Shown here: positions 26,663 through 34,775 of the stretch, in pieces
How positions within the stretch are numbered: position 1 is the stretch's first letter
How the letters are laid out: each line of letters opens with the position of its first letter
NCBI RefSeq assembly: GCF_003432115.1
Contig: NZ_QWDC01000005.1
Coordinates: 62,001-126,000 of the forward strand
Reading direction: 5' to 3'
Origin: Mucilaginibacter conchicola
GTDB taxonomy: Bacteria; Bacteroidota; Bacteroidia; Sphingobacteriales; Sphingobacteriaceae
Length of the DNA: 64,000 nt
Notes under the pieces: generated by a model
What the model saw: only the letters and a program-made list of their open reading frames with translations
Told to the model about the DNA's origin: nothing
Database searches by the model: none
Program-made: the position numbers and the translations under genes

Positions 26663-26670
26663 TATATTTG
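26663..26670 (+). promoter_or_regulatory. -7 box for the histone H1-like gene
   Basis: TATATTTG is an exact TAnnTTTG match, 41 bases before the ATG at 26712. A TTG lies 16 bases upstream (26644-26646), slightly closer than the usual 19-21. Confidence 0.55.
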
Positions 26671-26711
26671 ACGCCCCGTAAATAAGAAACGGATCATTAA
26701 TTTAGAATACA

Positions 26712-26891
26712 ATGGAAAAATTAGCAGAATTAAAAGCGCTTATTGAAACCGCTGAGAAAGAAGGACAGGCATTTTACGAAAAGAACAACAACGCAGCAGG
26801 AACACGTTTCCGCAATGCCTTACAGCAGATCAAAACTATTGCTACCGATCTTCGTAAAGACGTTACTGAAAAGAAAAACGCCGCAAAATAA
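26712..26891 (+). CDS. Histone H1-like small basic protein
   Basis: 59 residues reading MEKLAELKALIETAEKEGQA, then a conserved-looking core FYEKNNNAAGTRFRNALQQI and a Lys-rich end. Bacteroidetes carry short Hc1/histone H1-like proteins with exactly this plan (acidic helix, N-x-A-A-G-T-R, then KT-x-A-x-D-x-R). They are thought to bind DNA and affect nucleoid structure. A consensus -7 box lies upstream and a strong terminator follows, so it is its own transcription unit. Presence beside mobilization genes suggests a stealth or nucleoid protein carried by the element; a chromosomal origin cannot be excluded. Confidence 0.78.
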   Translation: MEKLAELKALIETAEKEGQAFYEKNNNAAGTRFRNALQQIKTIATDLRKDVTEKKNAAK

Positions 26892-26918
26892 TTCAAATTA
26901 AATTTATGTTTTGGGACG

Positions 26919-26938
26919 GCCCTGTCAAATGACAGGGC
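26919..26938 (+). terminator. Rho-independent terminator after the histone H1-like gene
   Basis: 9-bp perfect stem GCCCTGTCA/TGACAGGGC with an AA loop followed by six T residues. Confidence 0.9.
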
Positions 26939-26966
26939 TTTTTTGATCAATAGCACCAGGCGCATT

Positions 26967-28901
26967 TTACCCCTCGAAACTCGCCACGATCTCAGCGATA
27001 TCTCGTTTCACGGCATTATAAGTTTCTGACACCATGGCTTCAGTCACTTGATTGATCACCGGCATCTCCTTGTATCCTTCCTCTTCGCGTTTGATCTTCG
27101 CATGATCGTTCTGGATGCGATTATGAAACACTTTTAAGCTGATCGGCGTATCCGGGTCATCAGCCACTACGCCGACAAATTCACCTGATGATAGGGTCGC
27201 GATCTTTGACGCCGGTATGGCAGCATCCAGTTGAGTGGATCTGTTTACCGAAACATCCTGGCTATTGATGGTGGTACTTTGCCTGTCCTGTACGATCTTC
27301 CCAAAACGTTCGCTGAGGTTCTTTGCGGTCTCGCCGGATACTTGCCCTGAAATAACATTCCCCACGATACTAAAGATGACTTCGGCCTGCTCCCTTCCGT
27401 AATCTTTTTTAAGTTGACTGTAATCCTGCACAGCCAGGGTCGTTGAGACCTTGTTGGATCGCGCGGTCGCGATCAACCCATCGATGTTATTGAAATAAAT
27501 CGTTGGGAACTCATCAAAGATCAGGCTTGATTTTAACCTCCCTTTTTGGTTGACCAGCTTGATCATCCTCGAGATGTACAAGCTGAGCACTGCACCGTAG
27601 ACCTGTTGCTTGAGGGGGTTGTTCCCCATACAGATGATCTTCGGCGCTTTCGGGTTATTCAGGTCCAGTGTAAAGTCATTACCCGATAGAACATAATACA
27701 GGGACGGCGAAACAAGCCTCGCCATACTGATCTTCGCGCTGGCTATCTGTCCCTCTAGCTGATCAAAAGCTTCATTCTTCCATGCAGAAACAAAGGGATT
27801 GATGAGCACTTCAATCTCCGGCTCTGTTTGAAGGATTGCGAACAAGGTTTTGTATTCAACTTGCGCCAGCTCTATTGCGTGAGGAAGCGTGCAATAGGCA
27901 CCACCTTTATATTTTTTAAGAAACCAGATCAGTGCCGTTACAAAATTGATGGGCGATTCAACAAAGAAGTCTCCCTGCTTTTTGATCCATTCCCGGTTCA
28001 TTCCCAGCATGAAAGTACGGGATGACTCCATGGCATCTGTGATATCCCTCATCTCCGATGGCTCCAGGGGATTGCATCGGTGGGTTTTTGAAAGGTCGTC
28101 GAAATTGATCGTAAATAAACCCGGTCTGACAGCATAAGCATTGCTATGCTGCTGCAGGGTGTTATAAGCGATCCGGGTAAGGTCATCATACTTAAAATCG
28201 TATATAAACATGGAGAAGCCTTTAAGGATGTGCTGGGTAATGATATGCCTGATGACAAAATAGGATTTACCGGCACCAGGAGTGCCGAGCACCATGGTGC
28301 CCCTAAAGGGGTTGATGATATTAATGTAGCTTTCCCGCTCCATTCGTTTCAGGCGATAGAGCGCCGGAAGGTTCACCGAGAACTCATTCTGCAACAAACG
28401 CTCCTCCTGCGGGAAGGTCTCATTTTCGTGGTTAAAAATATCATTTGTCAACATGTTCCGCATTATCCTCGCGATCATTGCCCCTCCGGTCATGCACAAA
28501 AGATAACCGAGCCCACAGCTGGCGATATAGAGTGTTGCGATCAGGCTCGCGGCCCCATGCAATAGTAAAAGGTAATTGCCGCCAAAAAATATAATGAGGC
28601 CGGAAAGGATATGGAAAACAATGCTTCGTTTTTTAATGGATTCTTCTTTTTTCCCCCTGGTACCCAACAGGGAGACCACTAATAATGTCAGCACCCCGAA
28701 CTTGGCCAGCCAAACGCTTTGAAACACGGTCATCCCGGCAAACGTTGCCAATATTTTATTGACACCAGGTGCGGTCAAATTCCAGGCTGCGAAAGCGGCA
28801 TAGCACGCCAGGTATATATGGATACCCAATAGCGACAGACTGAGAAATCTCGTAAAATCAATGATCTTCCTCAATGCCTGTTCATTTTCTCCTGTCTGCA
28901 T
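26967..28901 (-). CDS. TraG/VirD4-type coupling protein (MobC-like of Bacteroides elements)
   Basis: 644 residues. Four or so membrane segments fill residues 15-155. The ATPase part has Walker A in LGTPGAGKSYF (near 205) and a Walker B-like SSLIFDEFPTIYF, followed by ATARSNKVSTTLAVQDYSQL, a typical TraG/VirD4 block. Such proteins dock the relaxase-DNA complex to a type IV secretion channel. It is downstream of the relaxase gene (10-base gap), giving the order mobA-mobB-mobC known from Bacteroides transposons. No channel genes are seen nearby, so transfer would need a helper element. Confidence 0.9.
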   Translation of the reverse strand: MQTGENEQALRKIIDFTRFLSLSLLGIHIYLACYAAFAAWNLTAPGVNKILATFAGMTVFQSVWLAKFGVLTLLVVSLLGTRGKKEESIKKRSIVFHILSGLIIFFGGNYLLLLHGAASLIATLYIASCGLGYLLCMTGGAMIARIMRNMLTNDIFNHENETFPQEERLLQNEFSVNLPALYRLKRMERESYINIINPFRGTMVLGTPGAGKSYFVIRHIITQHILKGFSMFIYDFKYDDLTRIAYNTLQQHSNAYAVRPGLFTINFDDLSKTHRCNPLEPSEMRDITDAMESSRTFMLGMNREWIKKQGDFFVESPINFVTALIWFLKKYKGGAYCTLPHAIELAQVEYKTLFAILQTEPEIEVLINPFVSAWKNEAFDQLEGQIASAKISMARLVSPSLYYVLSGNDFTLDLNNPKAPKIICMGNNPLKQQVYGAVLSLYISRMIKLVNQKGRLKSSLIFDEFPTIYFNNIDGLIATARSNKVSTTLAVQDYSQLKKDYGREQAEVIFSIVGNVISGQVSGETAKNLSERFGKIVQDRQSTTINSQDVSVNRSTQLDAAIPASKIATLSSGEFVGVVADDPDTPISLKVFHNRIQNDHAKIKREEEGYKEMPVINQVTEAMVSETYNAVKRDIAEIVASFEG

Positions 28902-28911
28902 AGTTTAACGA

Positions 28912-30144
28912 TTAATGTTTGAGCTGTCTCTTTTTCTTCTTCTTTTTTCGGAACAAGTTTTCCTGCGCCTGTTCCGGATGGTAATCAGCGGGGCTGAGCA
29001 AGAGGGCAAGAAGGGATTCATTCGGAAAGAATTCGGCCCCTGCGACCGTCACTTCCTTCTTCCCGTCCGGTTGCTGTTCTGTGCGATGATCACGTAATTC
29101 AATCTTATCCCCTGCAAGCCTATCGCATATTGCCGCAACGCTATATCCCTTTCCAAGATCACTCCCCTTAAAAACCACTTTTTGGTCGTGATCGACAAAA
29201 GTGATCCCATAGATACGCCCGTCATCGTTTCTGCTAACCGCAGCATAGACATCGTTCCGGTAAAGGGCCAGTTGGAAATCCTTCATCGTTGTACAATTAT
29301 CTAAAGCCTGCTCTATTTTATCGGCCACCCCTTGCTTCCGGCCATGTCGAAGGGCCCGGTTTAAAACATATTGTTTATCAAGGCTCCGGATCATCGACCG
29401 CTTATCTATAAGACTTGCTTTGATCGGCACCCCGAGCTTGATACCTGCATTGTCCGTGATCCAGTACCGCAGGCCCCCATGTTTGTACATTAGCGAATCT
29501 TTACTTCCCCGGTCCGCCATGATATTGAAGCGGGCGAGTGCAACATTCAGCTCAGCTAAACTTGCGAAACGGTAATTTTTCAGCACGTGTGTCAGGATGC
29601 CGCGAATTGCCCCCTTCGTTTCTATATCACCATAAATGACGGGACCCGGTATTTTTAACTGCAACGTCGGTTTCCCGGACTCCGCCTGCACCAGGCCAAT
29701 ATCTTTTTCGATCTGCTTTCGGGTACTCTCCGACCTGAACTTTCCAAGGTTATGAAATGATATCCGGTTACCATCGCTGTCCACGTTGGTCGAAACGATA
29801 TGGATATGCGGATGGCCGGCATCCGTATGGCGATAGACAAGATATGGCTGCCCCCCGAACCCTATACCATCCATATACCGTTCTGCGATCAGCGTTAATC
29901 TGTCATCGTCCAAACTTTCCGACGGATCAAAATTTAAGGAGACATGCAGGGTATTCGTGGTTACCCGTTGATTCCTTCCGGCAAGATCCTGCAATCTGAA
30001 AACCTTTTCCTCATAGGTTAAATCATCCGCCTCCCTGAAAAAGCCATTCGCAGAGATCAGTTTGGCGGAACCCTTCATAACCTTATGCTCATTGTAACTG
30101 ATCGCACCTTTCAGACTTTTCCCGGTTTTAATTTTTGCAACCAT
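28912..30144 (-). CDS. MobB-type relaxase/mobilization nuclease
   Basis: 410 residues. The relaxase domain has the His-rich metal site HTDAGHPHIHIVSTN (about 107-121) after the block TLHVSLNFDPSESL, and an N-terminal Tyr in AISYNEHK that could be the nicking residue. It should cut one strand at oriT and pilot DNA into a recipient. Its start overlaps the end of mobA by 34 bases, and the coupling protein follows. The C-terminus is very basic (RKKKKKKRQL). This is the MOBP-related Bacteroidetes MobB/BmgA class. Confidence 0.92.
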   Translation of the reverse strand: MVAKIKTGKSLKGAISYNEHKVMKGSAKLISANGFFREADDLTYEEKVFRLQDLAGRNQRVTTNTLHVSLNFDPSESLDDDRLTLIAERYMDGIGFGGQPYLVYRHTDAGHPHIHIVSTNVDSDGNRISFHNLGKFRSESTRKQIEKDIGLVQAESGKPTLQLKIPGPVIYGDIETKGAIRGILTHVLKNYRFASLAELNVALARFNIMADRGSKDSLMYKHGGLRYWITDNAGIKLGVPIKASLIDKRSMIRSLDKQYVLNRALRHGRKQGVADKIEQALDNCTTMKDFQLALYRNDVYAAVSRNDDGRIYGITFVDHDQKVVFKGSDLGKGYSVAAICDRLAGDKIELRDHRTEQQPDGKKEVTVAGAEFFPNESLLALLLSPADYHPEQAQENLFRKKKKKKRQLKH

Positions 30145-30521
30145 ACTTCAGCATATTCAGTGATGGATCTCTTGATGTCCATGATCGCCGGTTCAACCTT
30201 ACTGTTGATGACCTGCAACAACCCCATCAACAGACGGCTGTCCGCGTTTCCATGTGCACTATTGATATTCCGAACCGCCTGGTTCAGGTTATTTCCCACA
30301 GCATTTAATTCCTTCCGGAGCAGTACGAGTTCTTCCAGTAGCTCATCCATTGCCTTATCCCGATGGATCACGGTAACGGCCTTACCCAGCAACATCGCCC
30401 GGCTGAACTCACTTAAATTCTGATGTGCTGTTTTTTTGAACCTGCTCTCCAGGACCTGAAACTCGCTTGGCTTCAATCGGATCTTAAACAGCAGCGTCCG
30501 CTTCTCATCATTATTTGCCAT
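30111..30521 (-). CDS. MobA-type mobilization accessory protein
   Basis: 136 residues from the ATG at 30521 (MANNDEKRTLLFKIRLKPSE). A longer frame is open to 30710 but would run through the palindromic oriT-like region, so the shorter start is preferred. The protein has an RHH-like N-terminus (FKIRLKPSEFQVLESRFKKT, LSEFSRAMLLGKAVTV) and a coiled, helical C-terminus typical of Bacteroidetes MobA/BmgB relaxosome proteins. It should bind oriT and recruit the MobB relaxase, whose gene overlaps its 3' end. Confidence 0.85.
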   Translation of the reverse strand: MANNDEKRTLLFKIRLKPSEFQVLESRFKKTAHQNLSEFSRAMLLGKAVTVIHRDKAMDELLEELVLLRKELNAVGNNLNQAVRNINSAHGNADSRLLMGLLQVINSKVEPAIMDIKRSITEYAEVWLQKLKPGKV

Positions 30522-30549
30522 GATCTGATTTTCATTGACCGACTCTGGA

Positions 30550-30612
30550 GGGTCGATGACCAAACCCGGACGACCCCGGAGGGAGGGCAAGATTCGTTTG
30601 TGGCCACAAACG
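30550..30612. other. Candidate origin of transfer (oriT)
   Basis: The gap between the RHH-like gene and mobA carries two dyads: GGGTCG (30550) with CGACCC (30571), and an 18-base perfect palindrome CGTTTGTGGCCACAAACG (30595-30612). A G-rich block lies between them. Position directly upstream of mobA-mobB and dyads next to a GC-rich core are the usual layout of mobilizable-element oriTs. The nick site itself is not identified. Confidence 0.5.
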
Positions 30613-30687
30613 TACATCTTGCTTTCTGCAAAAAAACAGCAGAAAACCCCTCTCAGCATCATCTTAAACCTGTTTACATTTGCGGCA

Positions 30688-30963
30688 TCAAGATTTTGAA
30701 GAACCTGCATTTCCGGATAAATAAGTTTGCAAGGCCCGTATACTGATGTCCTTCAATGAAAGATCATTTTCCAGGCCGTGAACTTTCATTTGTTTCAGAA
30801 GTGACCTCGGTATCCATACGTTCAATTGCGCTTCCTCCTCCTTCAACAGGTCCGGTTCTTTTACAGGATTGACTTCCTGCAAAGGTGTTTGCGGAGCTTC
30901 CCGTTTTAATTTGTCCGCCAGGTTTCCCAACCGGTCTTTATATCCTTCCATACCTCTGTTCAT
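30688..30963 (-). CDS. Small ribbon-helix-helix-like DNA-binding protein, ParA partner candidate
   Basis: 91 residues from the ATG at 30963 (MNRGMEGYKDRLGNLADKLK); a Met 9 codons upstream lies inside the inverted repeat and is less likely. The C-terminal 45 residues (EAQLNVWIPRSLLKQMKVHG, DLSLKDISIRALQTYL) follow the ribbon-helix-helix plan: a short strand with alternating residues then two helices. It starts 45 bases after the ParA stop and is followed by mobA. It could be the DNA-binding partner of ParA (ParB/ParG-like), a relaxosome helper, or both. Confidence 0.62.
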   Translation of the reverse strand: MNRGMEGYKDRLGNLADKLKREAPQTPLQEVNPVKEPDLLKEEEAQLNVWIPRSLLKQMKVHGLENDLSLKDISIRALQTYLSGNAGSSKS

Positions 30964-30997
30964 CAGATTTATGCAATTATGTAAATACATAAATCTG
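30964..30997. promoter_or_regulatory. 10-bp inverted repeat upstream of the RHH-like gene
   Basis: CAGATTTATG (30964) and CATAAATCTG (30988) are exact complements, 14 bases apart. The right arm continues into GCAAATCT, and the whole motif GTAAATACATAAATCTG recurs upstream of parA at 31634. It abuts the start codon of the RHH-like gene, so it is a likely operator or centromere-like site. Confidence 0.6.
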
Positions 30998-31008
30998 CAA
31001 ATCTATTT

Positions 31009-31614
31009 TTATGCACTGATCTGGTTGACGACCTCTTCGGCGAGGTTCGTGATTTCGTCTTTTGCTTTGGTATCATTTCCGTTTAAAACCCCGGCAGTGA
31101 TGGCAGATCTCGTGATACTAACCCTGTCATATACCATCGTTTCCAACAATGGTGTACCGAGTGAACCTAAAAGTTCGGCTACTTCGCCGGTGATACCGGT
31201 TCGCGGTTTGACCATATTCAAAACAATGGCAGCTTTGAGGTTTGCCTTTTTCGCCTGTGCGAATTTGATCAATGCCAGTGTAGACCTGATGGCCATCACA
31301 TCAAAAAAGCCGGGCTTGGTCGGCACCAATATCAGATCAGATATGGAGAACAGGTCGCTCAAGCGGTTCGACAGGTAAGGTGGTGTATCCACGATCACCA
31401 GGTCATAACCCATTTTTGGGATATCAAAAATTTGTTCAGCAAGGATAACATTCATCCCGGCAAAAGTGTCCCTCGCGTGATAAAGGCTACCCTGCAGGTC
31501 TGAATCAACCAGTGCGACGTTCAATTGCTCCTTGAAGCACATTGCCAGGTTCAGCGCGATCGTGCTTTTGCCGACCCCGCCTTTTTGATGTGCGATCGTG
31601 ATAATTCTGCTCAT
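31009..31614 (-). CDS. ParA-family partition ATPase
   Basis: 201 residues. Deviant Walker A in IAHQKGGVGKSTIALNLAM at residues 7-25, Walker A' block VALVDSDLQGSL, and Walker B-like DLVIVDTPPYLSN. Short ParA proteins of this type segregate plasmids or stabilise integrated elements with a small DNA-binding partner; in Bacteroides conjugative transposons the ParA homologue is often called TraA. The RHH-like gene follows after 18-45 bases, and copies of an ATAAATCTG motif lie on both sides of this gene. Confidence 0.92.
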   Translation of the reverse strand: MSRIITIAHQKGGVGKSTIALNLAMCFKEQLNVALVDSDLQGSLYHARDTFAGMNVILAEQIFDIPKMGYDLVIVDTPPYLSNRLSDLFSISDLILVPTKPGFFDVMAIRSTLALIKFAQAKKANLKAAIVLNMVKPRTGITGEVAELLGSLGTPLLETMVYDRVSITRSAITAGVLNGNDTKAKDEITNLAEEVVNQISA

Positions 31615-31633
31615 GATGTATATCTATAAGTTT

Positions 31634-31658
31634 GTAAATACATAAATCTGTAAATCTG
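31634..31658. promoter_or_regulatory. ATAAATCTG motif repeat upstream of parA
   Basis: GTAAATACATAAATCTGTAA followed by ATCTG, i.e. two direct copies of TAAATCTG. The first 17 bases match the site at 30981 exactly. It lies 20 bases upstream of the parA start and may be an autoregulatory operator or parS-like site. Confidence 0.5.
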
Positions 31659-31860
31659 AAATGGCAGATCTACATAAAGCAAAAGTGAGGAGTCCTTCGT
31701 TTTGTCTAATCCGAGGTTGTCCGACTCGGCACATCGGTTTAATTTAAAAATGCTACAGGCACCGCAACATTATGACGGCGACGAAACGTTCGAGGATTTA
31801 AGATCGCCTAAAATCTCAAAGAAAAATAGCGACCTGCAGGTTGACGGCGATATCTAATTC

Positions 31861-33006
31861 ATGTATATTTATAGCAGGTCTCCATTGATCGCTCCCATTC
31901 TTTTCATGATAAAATACACTACACCGCTTGCGGTGGCTATAACGGATAATGCCCGTTTCGATAAGAAAATATACCGCTTCCTAAAAAAATGGGTCAGGGA
32001 ATCGCACAATGAAACTTTGCTGCGTTTTGATCAAAGTCTGGAGGCATATCTTGCTGACGGGGCCTTACGCGACTTCTTTCTGAGCAGGCCGAATGCCTTA
32101 CAAGAACTTTTACAAATGTCCTCTATATTGAAGCACCTAAGCCGTCCCGCCAAACGCGTATATTTTGAACCAAGCAGCGGCGATCCTATACTGGCCACCA
32201 CTGAGCAACGTATCTATAACCTGGCCCGCAGGATATGTGTTGAAGGCACGCACATCCCTTTTCGTTCCGTACAACCCAATAAACAGACCGAGGCCGGAGA
32301 TAACGCAGCAATCAATACTTATCCTGAAGATTCTGAGCAGATCCGCTATAACAGCGGCAATCATTTTGCCAGCAGGCCGGCTAATAATAATGTTTTCCAG
32401 GAAAACAGCAGATCGGTATCCAAGATCGCAGCGGAACATTTACACGTGTATTTTCAGGAAGGTTTTTTAGAAGACCGTCTACACGATGCGATCACATTGT
32501 CAAAGGCGATGCAACTGGCCGGACGAATGGAAGAATTATATTTTGTGATCTGTAGTCGTCATTCCCAAAAAGAAGGGCACTTCGGTGTATCGCTGCTCAT
32601 CATGGATCCGTCAAATCCATATTTTCCAGAACGGGTTATCGTTTGCGATACCCTGCTTAAAGAATTGCCCCAGCATCCGCGTTGGTGGCCGCATTTCGTC
32701 GAAGAGTTTACAAATGTATTCGGCCCGGCGGTGATTGAACTTATTGAAGACGCTTCGCATCCGCTTCAAAAAGTAAATATCAAAGGCGATAACCCTTACA
32801 ATCATGACTGGGATTGCCCATACTACGCAACAATGATGGCAAAAGCATTGGCGCAACTGGTGGTTGCCGATAACAAATTATTGCGAAGTGGAACGCTGCA
32901 GGATATTCATCTTTCCATGGCCAGACGGATGCCTGAGTACTATCAACAAGATGATCGCATTCGGGACCGGCAGGAAATTCGCCACGCTAATCAACTTAAA
33001 CGATAG
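31861..33006 (+). CDS. Unknown protein with possible clan-CE (Ulp1/YopJ-like) cysteine protease fold
   Basis: 381 residues from the ATG at 31861, or 366 from the Met at 31906 (MIKYTTPLAVAITDNARFD). Residues 1-210 are mostly helical, then a polar linker. The C-terminal part has a readable clan-CE order: His240 in GHFGVSLLIMD, Asp263 in VIVCDTL 23 residues later, and Cys319 in HDWDCPYYATMMAKAL. Spacing and local residues (His-aromatic-strand, Asp-Thr-Leu, Asp-Cys) match Ulp1/SENP and YopJ relatives, although the usual oxyanion Gln is not seen. It is divergent from parA and carried by the element. A protease or acyltransferase effector is a tentative reading; otherwise it is of unknown function. 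Confidence 0.5.
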   Translation: MYIYSRSPLIAPILFMIKYTTPLAVAITDNARFDKKIYRFLKKWVRESHNETLLRFDQSLEAYLADGALRDFFLSRPNALQELLQMSSILKHLSRPAKRVYFEPSSGDPILATTEQRIYNLARRICVEGTHIPFRSVQPNKQTEAGDNAAINTYPEDSEQIRYNSGNHFASRPANNNVFQENSRSVSKIAAEHLHVYFQEGFLEDRLHDAITLSKAMQLAGRMEELYFVICSRHSQKEGHFGVSLLIMDPSNPYFPERVIVCDTLLKELPQHPRWWPHFVEEFTNVFGPAVIELIEDASHPLQKVNIKGDNPYNHDWDCPYYATMMAKALAQLVVADNKLLRSGTLQDIHLSMARRMPEYYQQDDRIRDRQEIRHANQLKR

Positions 33007-33140
33007 AAGAGCGGCCGGGAGTTGATCGGGCATTTGCATAAAGTAGAGAAAAACGCGCAGAAAGATAGCTATGAGTATTAGACGGCCTTCTCAGTTATGC
33101 AAGATTAACTTTTTACGCGTTGAAACTTGTTTAATCGATT

Positions 33141-33344
33141 TTAATTTTCGATTGTCCAGCGATTTCGAACACAGCGATAACAATGATAACGCCGGATAGG
33201 TAACCAAAAAAGCAACGTCTTCATTAACCACGTCCTTGAGATCCTATCCATGTCCGACCGACTTCCTTTGCCACAAACGCATGGTTTTGCCTTAGAGGCG
33301 CTGAGAGTAGCAGCGCTTTCTTTCTTAAGTTTTTCAGAGCTCAT
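33141..33344 (-). CDS. Small zinc-ribbon-like protein
   Basis: 67 residues from the ATG at 33344 (MSSEKLKKES); an earlier Met is possible 10 codons upstream. The second half has paired Cys motifs CVCGKG and YHCYRC separated by a basic aromatic block (RISRTWLMKTLLFWLPIRR). This is the plan of short Bacteroidetes zinc-ribbon proteins of unknown function. It stands alone between the possible protease and the HTH gene. Confidence 0.45.
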   Translation of the reverse strand: MSSEKLKKESAATLSASKAKPCVCGKGSRSDMDRISRTWLMKTLLFWLPIRRYHCYRCVRNRWTIEN

Positions 33345-33374
33345 TTTAGATAACGTTGAAGCAATACCTGACAA

Positions 33375-33738
33375 GTATCAAGGTGATTGTCGCAGCGGAC
33401 GGGCTAAATCAGAATATGTTTAACCCGGCCCTGCAGCTCAGTAATTCATTTACTTGCCGCGAAGGTAACTTTTAACGTAACCTATCCCATTTAAAAGCTA
33501 TGATTTAACAGCTCCTTAACAACGGCATATCATAGTGACCGTTTTTTGACGATCGTTGCTATCAGGGATCTAACAACGGCAAACAAACGTCGGAAAAGAC
33601 TCAAAAATCTCACAGTTTAAATTGCCTTAACCACCTATACATAAATACAGCCTTCGTGAATTACAAAAATCTGTAATTCTATAAATACATAAAGCGGGCA
33701 TATAAAACTTCGATATGTTGGTTCAAGTCAAACTGAAT
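33375..33738. other. Intergenic region with an element-type dyad
   Basis: About 360 bases, no coding frame supported. Near the right side at 33639-33693 there are ATAAATACA and ATAAATACATAAA words flanking the dyad GAATTAC (33658) / GTAATTC (33673), with AAATCTGTAA inside. These words recall the parA-associated motifs at 30981 and 31634. Confidence 0.4.
33639..33693. promoter_or_regulatory. Third cluster of the element's ATAAATACA/AAATCTGTAA words
   Basis: Contains a 7-bp inverted repeat GAATTAC/GTAATTC with an 8-base spacer, the word AAATCTGTAA shared with 31645, and two ATAAATACA words. It may be a further binding site for the partition or RHH-like protein. Confidence 0.4.
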
Positions 33739-34068
33739 TTATTTGCGTCCGGACTTTTCGAATCGGGTGTGATTTTGAAGTATCTGTTCCACCTCGATCA
33801 TGTCATAAAACACGACGCCACCGATCTTCGTAAAAGGCAAGATCCCATTGGTTCTTAAATTATGCAAGGTACCGGTTGAGATATGTAAAAGCTCTTTTAC
33901 TTCAAAAGATTTCAGCCACCGTTTGACCGGCTTCGCAGCGTGATCGTTGATCAGTGCTTTAATTTCTGAAAGTATGTCTCTTTTTAGGTTCATCAGATCT
34001 TCCACCGTTGTCAATTGATTCGCAAAAAGCGGAGAGCTGGCGTTTTGTTTATTATCGTTAACAGCCAT
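33739..34068 (-). CDS. Excisionase-like helix-turn-helix (HTH_17) protein
   Basis: 109 residues from the second Met (MAVNDNKQNASSPLF); a Met 6 codons upstream is possible. The C-terminal half is a MerR-like winged HTH: KSFEVKELLHISTGTLHNLR and GILPFTKIGGVVFYDMIEVE, the usual shape of Bacteroidetes HTH_17 proteins found at ends of integrated elements, where they act as excisionases or regulators. Its position near the tRNA gene supports an element end. No integrase accompanies it. Confidence 0.82.
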   Translation of the reverse strand: MAVNDNKQNASSPLFANQLTTVEDLMNLKRDILSEIKALINDHAAKPVKRWLKSFEVKELLHISTGTLHNLRTNGILPFTKIGGVVFYDMIEVEQILQNHTRFEKSGRK

Positions 34069-34356
34069 ATGAATGTTTTTCAGCAAATTTTGAATTTTGC
34101 TGAATGATATTTATCCGATCACGTCCGACTCGGACAGTTGATGGGTTCCAAAATGAGTTTATTTCGGTAAAAATAATTCATGATGCGGGCTACAAATTTG
34201 TAGATGACGTCCGCAAGTGGCCATTTAGGACTGATGACGAGCATTCAAATTGTCACATATTCGTCATCATCAAAGGCTAAAAATCGTTCAATATTATTCG
34301 ATAGGGTGCAAGAAAATCATGCAAGGGGTATTCCCATGGTATTCCCAAAATAAAAA
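34069..34356. other. Presumed junction region between element and tRNA-Ala
   Basis: About 290 bases without a gene. A 9-base direct repeat GGTATTCCC occurs twice 11 bases apart at 34327 and 34338, close to the tRNA terminator. It could be part of an attachment site, but no matching copy elsewhere in the window was found. Confidence 0.3.
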
Positions 34357-34384
34357 AAGGCTTCACGACGGATCGTAAAGCCTT
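34357..34384 (-). terminator. Terminator of the tRNA-Ala gene
   Basis: Stem AAGGCTTCACGA/TCGTAAAGCCTT (one mismatch) with loop CGGA. On the minus strand it is followed by a run of T residues. It follows the tRNA 3' end by about 10 bases. Confidence 0.8.
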
Positions 34385-34394
34385 GATTATCAGG

Positions 34395-34468
<74 letters not shown>

Positions 34469-34775
34469 GTTTGTGGGTTGCAAATATATCATTTCGCAAT
34501 CAACTACAAAAGTAATTATTAAAATAGCAACGCATTAGACCCTGTGCGCGTATCTCTCCGGCATGTCTGTAATATTAATTAATGTTGGTGATAAGCATTC
34601 ACTCTTTAAAACAGCAATCTTTGATTTTAATCTTTCTCTAATTATTTTCTAATAAAATTATAATAATTTCATTATAATTGATATTTATTTATCATTTCAA
34701 TAATAAAATAGACAAAAATCCAACTTTTATTCAGAATTGACGGGGAGTTTTAATCATCAAAAAATTATAATTCCT
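34469..34775. other. AT-rich intergenic region
   Basis: About 300 bases of very AT-rich DNA between divergent tRNA-Ala and the outer-membrane protein gene. No gene is seen. It should contain both promoters; no box matches the consensus perfectly. Confidence 0.4.
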
